Positions 61,608 to 64,000 of a stretch of DNA of 64,000 nt are shown here, piece after piece (positions within the stretch are counted from its first letter, which is position 1; the number at the start of each line of letters is the position of its first letter). The translations under genes were made by a program, and so were the position numbers. The stretch comes from QYQD01 sp040754095. GTDB lineage: Bacteria > Desulfobacterota > QYQD01. The notes under the pieces are model-generated. The model did not search any database, was not told where the DNA came from, and was given only the letters and a program-made list of their open reading frames with translations. Location of the stretch: positions 124,001 to 188,000 of the forward strand of contig JBFMFO010000001.1 in the NCBI GenBank assembly GCA_040754095.1, written 5' to 3'.

Positions 61608-62327
61608 ATGATATTAGAAGAACTCACCATGCCTGAATTTGTCGAAGGGCTGAAAAAGACCCGCACGGTCGTCATCCCTTATGGCTCGGTAGAAGAGCAT
61701 GGTTCCCACCTGCCCCTCTCTACAGACACCGTACATATCTACGAAACAGCCAGGGCCGCATCTTCGAAAAGGCTCCTCTTTGTGGCCCCGCCTATCCATT
61801 ATGGCCTGTGCCGCAGTACAGGCGGACATCCGGGCACAATCACCATAAAGGCAGGAACCCTGCGCAGGTTGACTATAGACATTGTTACATCCCTCTATTC
61901 CCAGGGGTTGAGGAATTTCATCCTCATCTCCGGACATGCAGGCGGGACACATCTGGCCGCTATTACCGATGCCGGAGAGGAATTGCTCTCCGCCCTGCCT
62001 GAGGCCAAAATAGCAGTTTTGAGCATACTCGATCTTGTTGGAAGGGCCGACCGGGGCCTTGTAGAAACAGTCGGTGATTCGCACGCCGGAGAAGTAGAAA
62101 CGTCAGCCATGCTCTACCTGCGCCCGAAATGGGTCAAGGGCACAAGTCCGGAAGAATATCCGGCCTTCCCCAATCCTATCCTGGTAAGAAATAAGAGAAA
62201 ATTCTGGCCGAATGGTGTCTGGGGCAACCCGGCCAGGGCCAGTACGGAAAAAGGCAGAAAATTATTATATGCGGTAGCGGACGAACTCGTCAACCTGGCA
62301 GAAAGAATCGAACAGTTCAGGGAGTAA
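61608..62327 (+). CDS. Creatininase-family amidohydrolase
   Basis: A 239-residue metal-dependent hydrolase. Family motifs: IPYGSVEEHGSHLPLSTDTVH (Glu, His and Asp ligands), YGLCRSTGGHPGTITI, ILISGHAGGTHLAAI and GDSHAGEVETSAML. Relatives include creatininase, the FAPy deformylase ArfB and the mycofactocin peptidase MftE; none of their partner genes is present, so the substrate is open. The start has only a weak ribosome site (TAAGGG). The structured RNA element copy B is in its leader. Confidence 0.87.
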   Translation: MILEELTMPEFVEGLKKTRTVVIPYGSVEEHGSHLPLSTDTVHIYETARAASSKRLLFVAPPIHYGLCRSTGGHPGTITIKAGTLRRLTIDIVTSLYSQGLRNFILISGHAGGTHLAAITDAGEELLSALPEAKIAVLSILDLVGRADRGLVETVGDSHAGEVETSAMLYLRPKWVKGTSPEEYPAFPNPILVRNKRKFWPNGVWGNPARASTEKGRKLLYAVADELVNLAERIEQFRE

Positions 62328-62342
62328 TAAAAATGAGACATG

Positions 62343-62520
62343 CATGTCGTTATCCGTTAACTGTTGTCCGTTCACCGATAATGCGTGGACATATTCCAGT
62401 CTGCTCTTTGCTGTCGGTGCACGGTGAACTGTGAACGGTGAACTATTTCCATAGTTACGCCGCAGTGACGAAGGATGCCGCGCAACGCAGCAAATGGACT
62501 TTTTACAAAGTCGTCAGGGA
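62343..62520. repeat. R1 repeats before the TlpA-like gene
   Basis: ttatccgttaactgttgtcc, gtgcacggtgaactgtgaac and related R1 words, then a fragment ccgcgcaacgcagcaaatgg and ctttttacaaagtcgtc that also occurs near 14930-15003. No gene seen. Confidence 0.6.
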
Positions 62521-62527
62521 GTAAGGC

Positions 62528-63070
62528 ATGGCAGATAACGTAAGTCGTTACTTTGGACATTCAGTAAGGTGGTTTATTGCTTTAGTATTCATCTTGTTAG
62601 TTTCCGTACAACTTTATACATCTCCTGATTCAGAGGCAAAAAACGTCAGGGCCGCCGATTTTTCCCTGAAAGACCTGGATGGCCGCATGGTAAGCCTCAG
62701 CCATTTTAAAGGCAAGGTTGTCCTGGTTAACTTCTGGGCCACGGGGTGTCCTGCCTGTCGGGCCGAGATACCCGCTTTTATTGCTGTGTACAAGAAATAT
62801 AAGAGCAAGGGATTTGAAATTATCAGTATCTCGCTTGACGATGTTACCACATCTGCCGGTAAAAAAATCCTGGCCGAATTTGTCAAAAGAGCCGGCATTA
62901 GCTACCCTGTTCTGATTGGCAATAATGCGGTATGTAAGGACTACGGGGGCATCTACTACATCCCCGTGAGTTTTCTTGTTGATTCAAAAGGAAATATAAT
63001 AAAAAGATACATAGGCGAGCTTAAAATGGATGTCCTCGAAAAGGATATGTCGCCGCTCTTAAAGAGATAA
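62528..63070 (+). CDS. TlpA-family thiol-disulfide oxidoreductase
   Basis: A 180-residue exported thioredoxin-fold protein: N-terminal signal or anchor (FIALVFILLVSVQLYTS), DFSLKDLDGRMVSLSHFKGKVVLVNFWATGCPACRAEIPAF with the CPAC redox site, GFEIISISLDDV and the cis-Pro region YYIPVSFLVDSKGNI. Reduces or oxidises periplasmic thiols, often for cytochrome c maturation; no ccm genes are near. ATG 62528 follows GGGAGTAAGGC. Confidence 0.9.
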   Translation: MADNVSRYFGHSVRWFIALVFILLVSVQLYTSPDSEAKNVRAADFSLKDLDGRMVSLSHFKGKVVLVNFWATGCPACRAEIPAFIAVYKKYKSKGFEIISISLDDVTTSAGKKILAEFVKRAGISYPVLIGNNAVCKDYGGIYYIPVSFLVDSKGNIIKRYIGELKMDVLEKDMSPLLKR

Positions 63071-63081
63071 GGGGCGAGTCA

Positions 63082-64000
63082 TTATGCCGGAATTTCCTCC
63101 CCGGTAAGACCATTTGCACGCAAAAACAAAAAATCAAGAAAAGAACCGGTAATCGGAGAAAGCGTACGCCCTTTAAAAACTACGACATAAAACTCACGCC
63201 ATAAGTCCAACCCCTTTACCCTCACTCCATGCAGGGAACCCGCGGCAATATCGTCCCTGACTGCCCGTCGGGATAAAATACCGATGCCTATTCCCGCCTT
63301 CACGGCCTGGCGCACGGCCTCGGTGCTGCCCATCTCGGCAATGATGTTAAGTTCTTTTACATCCATGCCCAGTTTCTCAAGGGCCTTGAGGCTGGTCATA
63401 CGCGTGCCGGAGCCTGGTTCGCGCAGCACGAAAGCCTCCTGCCTCAGCTCACCTGCCTCCACAGAATGCCGCCCTGCCCAGGCATGGCCGGACGGGACCA
63501 CAATCACCATCTCGTCCCTTACCCACTCCCGGTACTGAAGCCTCTTTTCCTCTATTTTAGCCCCTACCACCCCTATCTCAATCTCTCCCGCCAGAAGGCT
63601 GTCTATAACGTCCGTGGTATCGGCTATAGTCAGGGTAATATAGATGTCGCTATGTTCTTTTTTAAAAGAACCTATCAGCTCAGGAAGGATGTATGCCCCC
63701 GGGATGGTGCTGGCGCCGATGGTCATCTCTCCCTTGATCCTGCCCAGAAAAAGCTCTAACTCTCGCCGGGCCTCGGACCGCAGACTCAACATCTGTCTGG
63801 CATATTTATAAAGCAATTCTCCGGCCCTGGTAGGCACAACCTCCTTGCCCAGACGATCAAAGAGACGCGTATCCAAAAACTGCTCCAGGGCCTGAATATG
63901 CCCGCTCACCGTCGGCTGGGTAAGATATACTGATTCTGCAGCCTTTGAAAAGCTCTTTAATTCCAGGACGCGGCAGAAAACTTCTAATTGGTGAAGATCA
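63082..64000 (-). CDS. LysR-family transcriptional regulator (5' end outside the window)
   Basis: Partial. The helix-turn-helix is read up to the window edge: HQLEVFCRVLELKSFSKAAESVYLTQPTVSGHIQALE, followed by FDRLGKEVVPTRAGELLYKYARQML. The substrate-binding domain has GASTIPGAYILPELIGSFKKEHSDIYITLTIADTTDVID and ends at GEEIPA. CysB/CbbR-like layout. Convergent with the TlpA gene; its target is unknown and probably lies beyond the right edge. Confidence 0.9.
   Translation of the reverse strand, partial: DLHQLEVFCRVLELKSFSKAAESVYLTQPTVSGHIQALEQFLDTRLFDRLGKEVVPTRAGELLYKYARQMLSLRSEARRELELFLGRIKGEMTIGASTIPGAYILPELIGSFKKEHSDIYITLTIADTTDVIDSLLAGEIEIGVVGAKIEEKRLQYREWVRDEMVIVVPSGHAWAGRHSVEAGELRQEAFVLREPGSGTRMTSLKALEKLGMDVKELNIIAEMGSTEAVRQAVKAGIGIGILSRRAVRDDIAAGSLHGVRVKGLDLWREFYVVVFKGRTLSPITGSFLDFLFLRANGLTGEEIPA

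Overview
The window looks like a chromosomal segment of an anaerobic, Gram-negative bacterium, probably an uncultured Desulfobacterota (deltaproteobacterial) lineage. The indications are a cytoplasmic heterodisulfide-reductase/2-oxoacid:ferredoxin oxidoreductase cluster, a periplasmic selenocysteine formate dehydrogenase, abundant Fe-S proteins, and the order DHH-CBS-nucleotidyltransferase / M50 protease / trpS / scpA, which I associate with that phylum. Taxonomy is inferred from gene content only.

Layout. 1-9.8 kb: a minus-strand surface-glycan locus with pseudaminic-acid genes (pseC partial at the left edge, a MerR-pseB fusion), a GNAT acetyltransferase, a second DegT aminotransferase and four glycosyltransferase-like proteins. 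9.9-10.6 kb: a Phd/PIN toxin-antitoxin pair. 11.2-20.3 kb: plus-strand hdrC-hdrB-hdrA-ferredoxin-korA-korBC fusion-FrdB-like-FrdA-like, probably one cytoplasmic redox unit coupling 2-oxoacid:ferredoxin chemistry to a thiol/fumarate-type reductase. 20.2-25 kb: a PpiC lipoprotein, a Mn-type (yybP-ykoY) riboswitch driving a P2-type cation ATPase, and a DUF374 acyltransferase. 25.3-39.9 kb: an accessory island with a WYL regulator, a complete type I-C CRISPR-Cas operon (cas3-cas5-cas8c-cas7-cas4-cas1-cas2) interrupted by rhuM, four-helix-bundle and BRO-N genes, a 7-repeat array, HicAB, an MNT gene with a broken HEPN partner, and an orphan CRISPR repeat. 40-48 kb: a novel-looking Fe-S protein, a secreted protein, then scpA, trpS, an M50 protease, the DHH/CBS/tRNA nucleotidyltransferase and xerD. 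48-53 kb: an unknown coiled-coil protein, a porin, a Tat-exported beta carbonic anhydrase, and a rhodanese-MauE-redoxin trio. 53.7-58.8 kb: fdhE and a two-subunit selenocysteine formate dehydrogenase. 59.5-64 kb: tmRNA, smpB, a PHP phosphoesterase, a creatininase-family hydrolase, a TlpA-like protein and a partial LysR regulator.

Two themes stand out. First, two copies of a ~173-nt element (10867-11040 and 61382-61554) share a conserved core with GNRA-type loops, and their terminal stems differ in sequence but still pair, the signature of a structured RNA. Second, the window is full of short dispersed repeats (called R1-R7 here). Several have been absorbed into reading frames: pseC has an internal repeat insert and a repeat-derived 5' end, pseB, a GT9 glycosyltransferase, korBC and a four-helix-bundle gene end inside repeats, and the P-type ATPase carries one in its nucleotide-binding domain.
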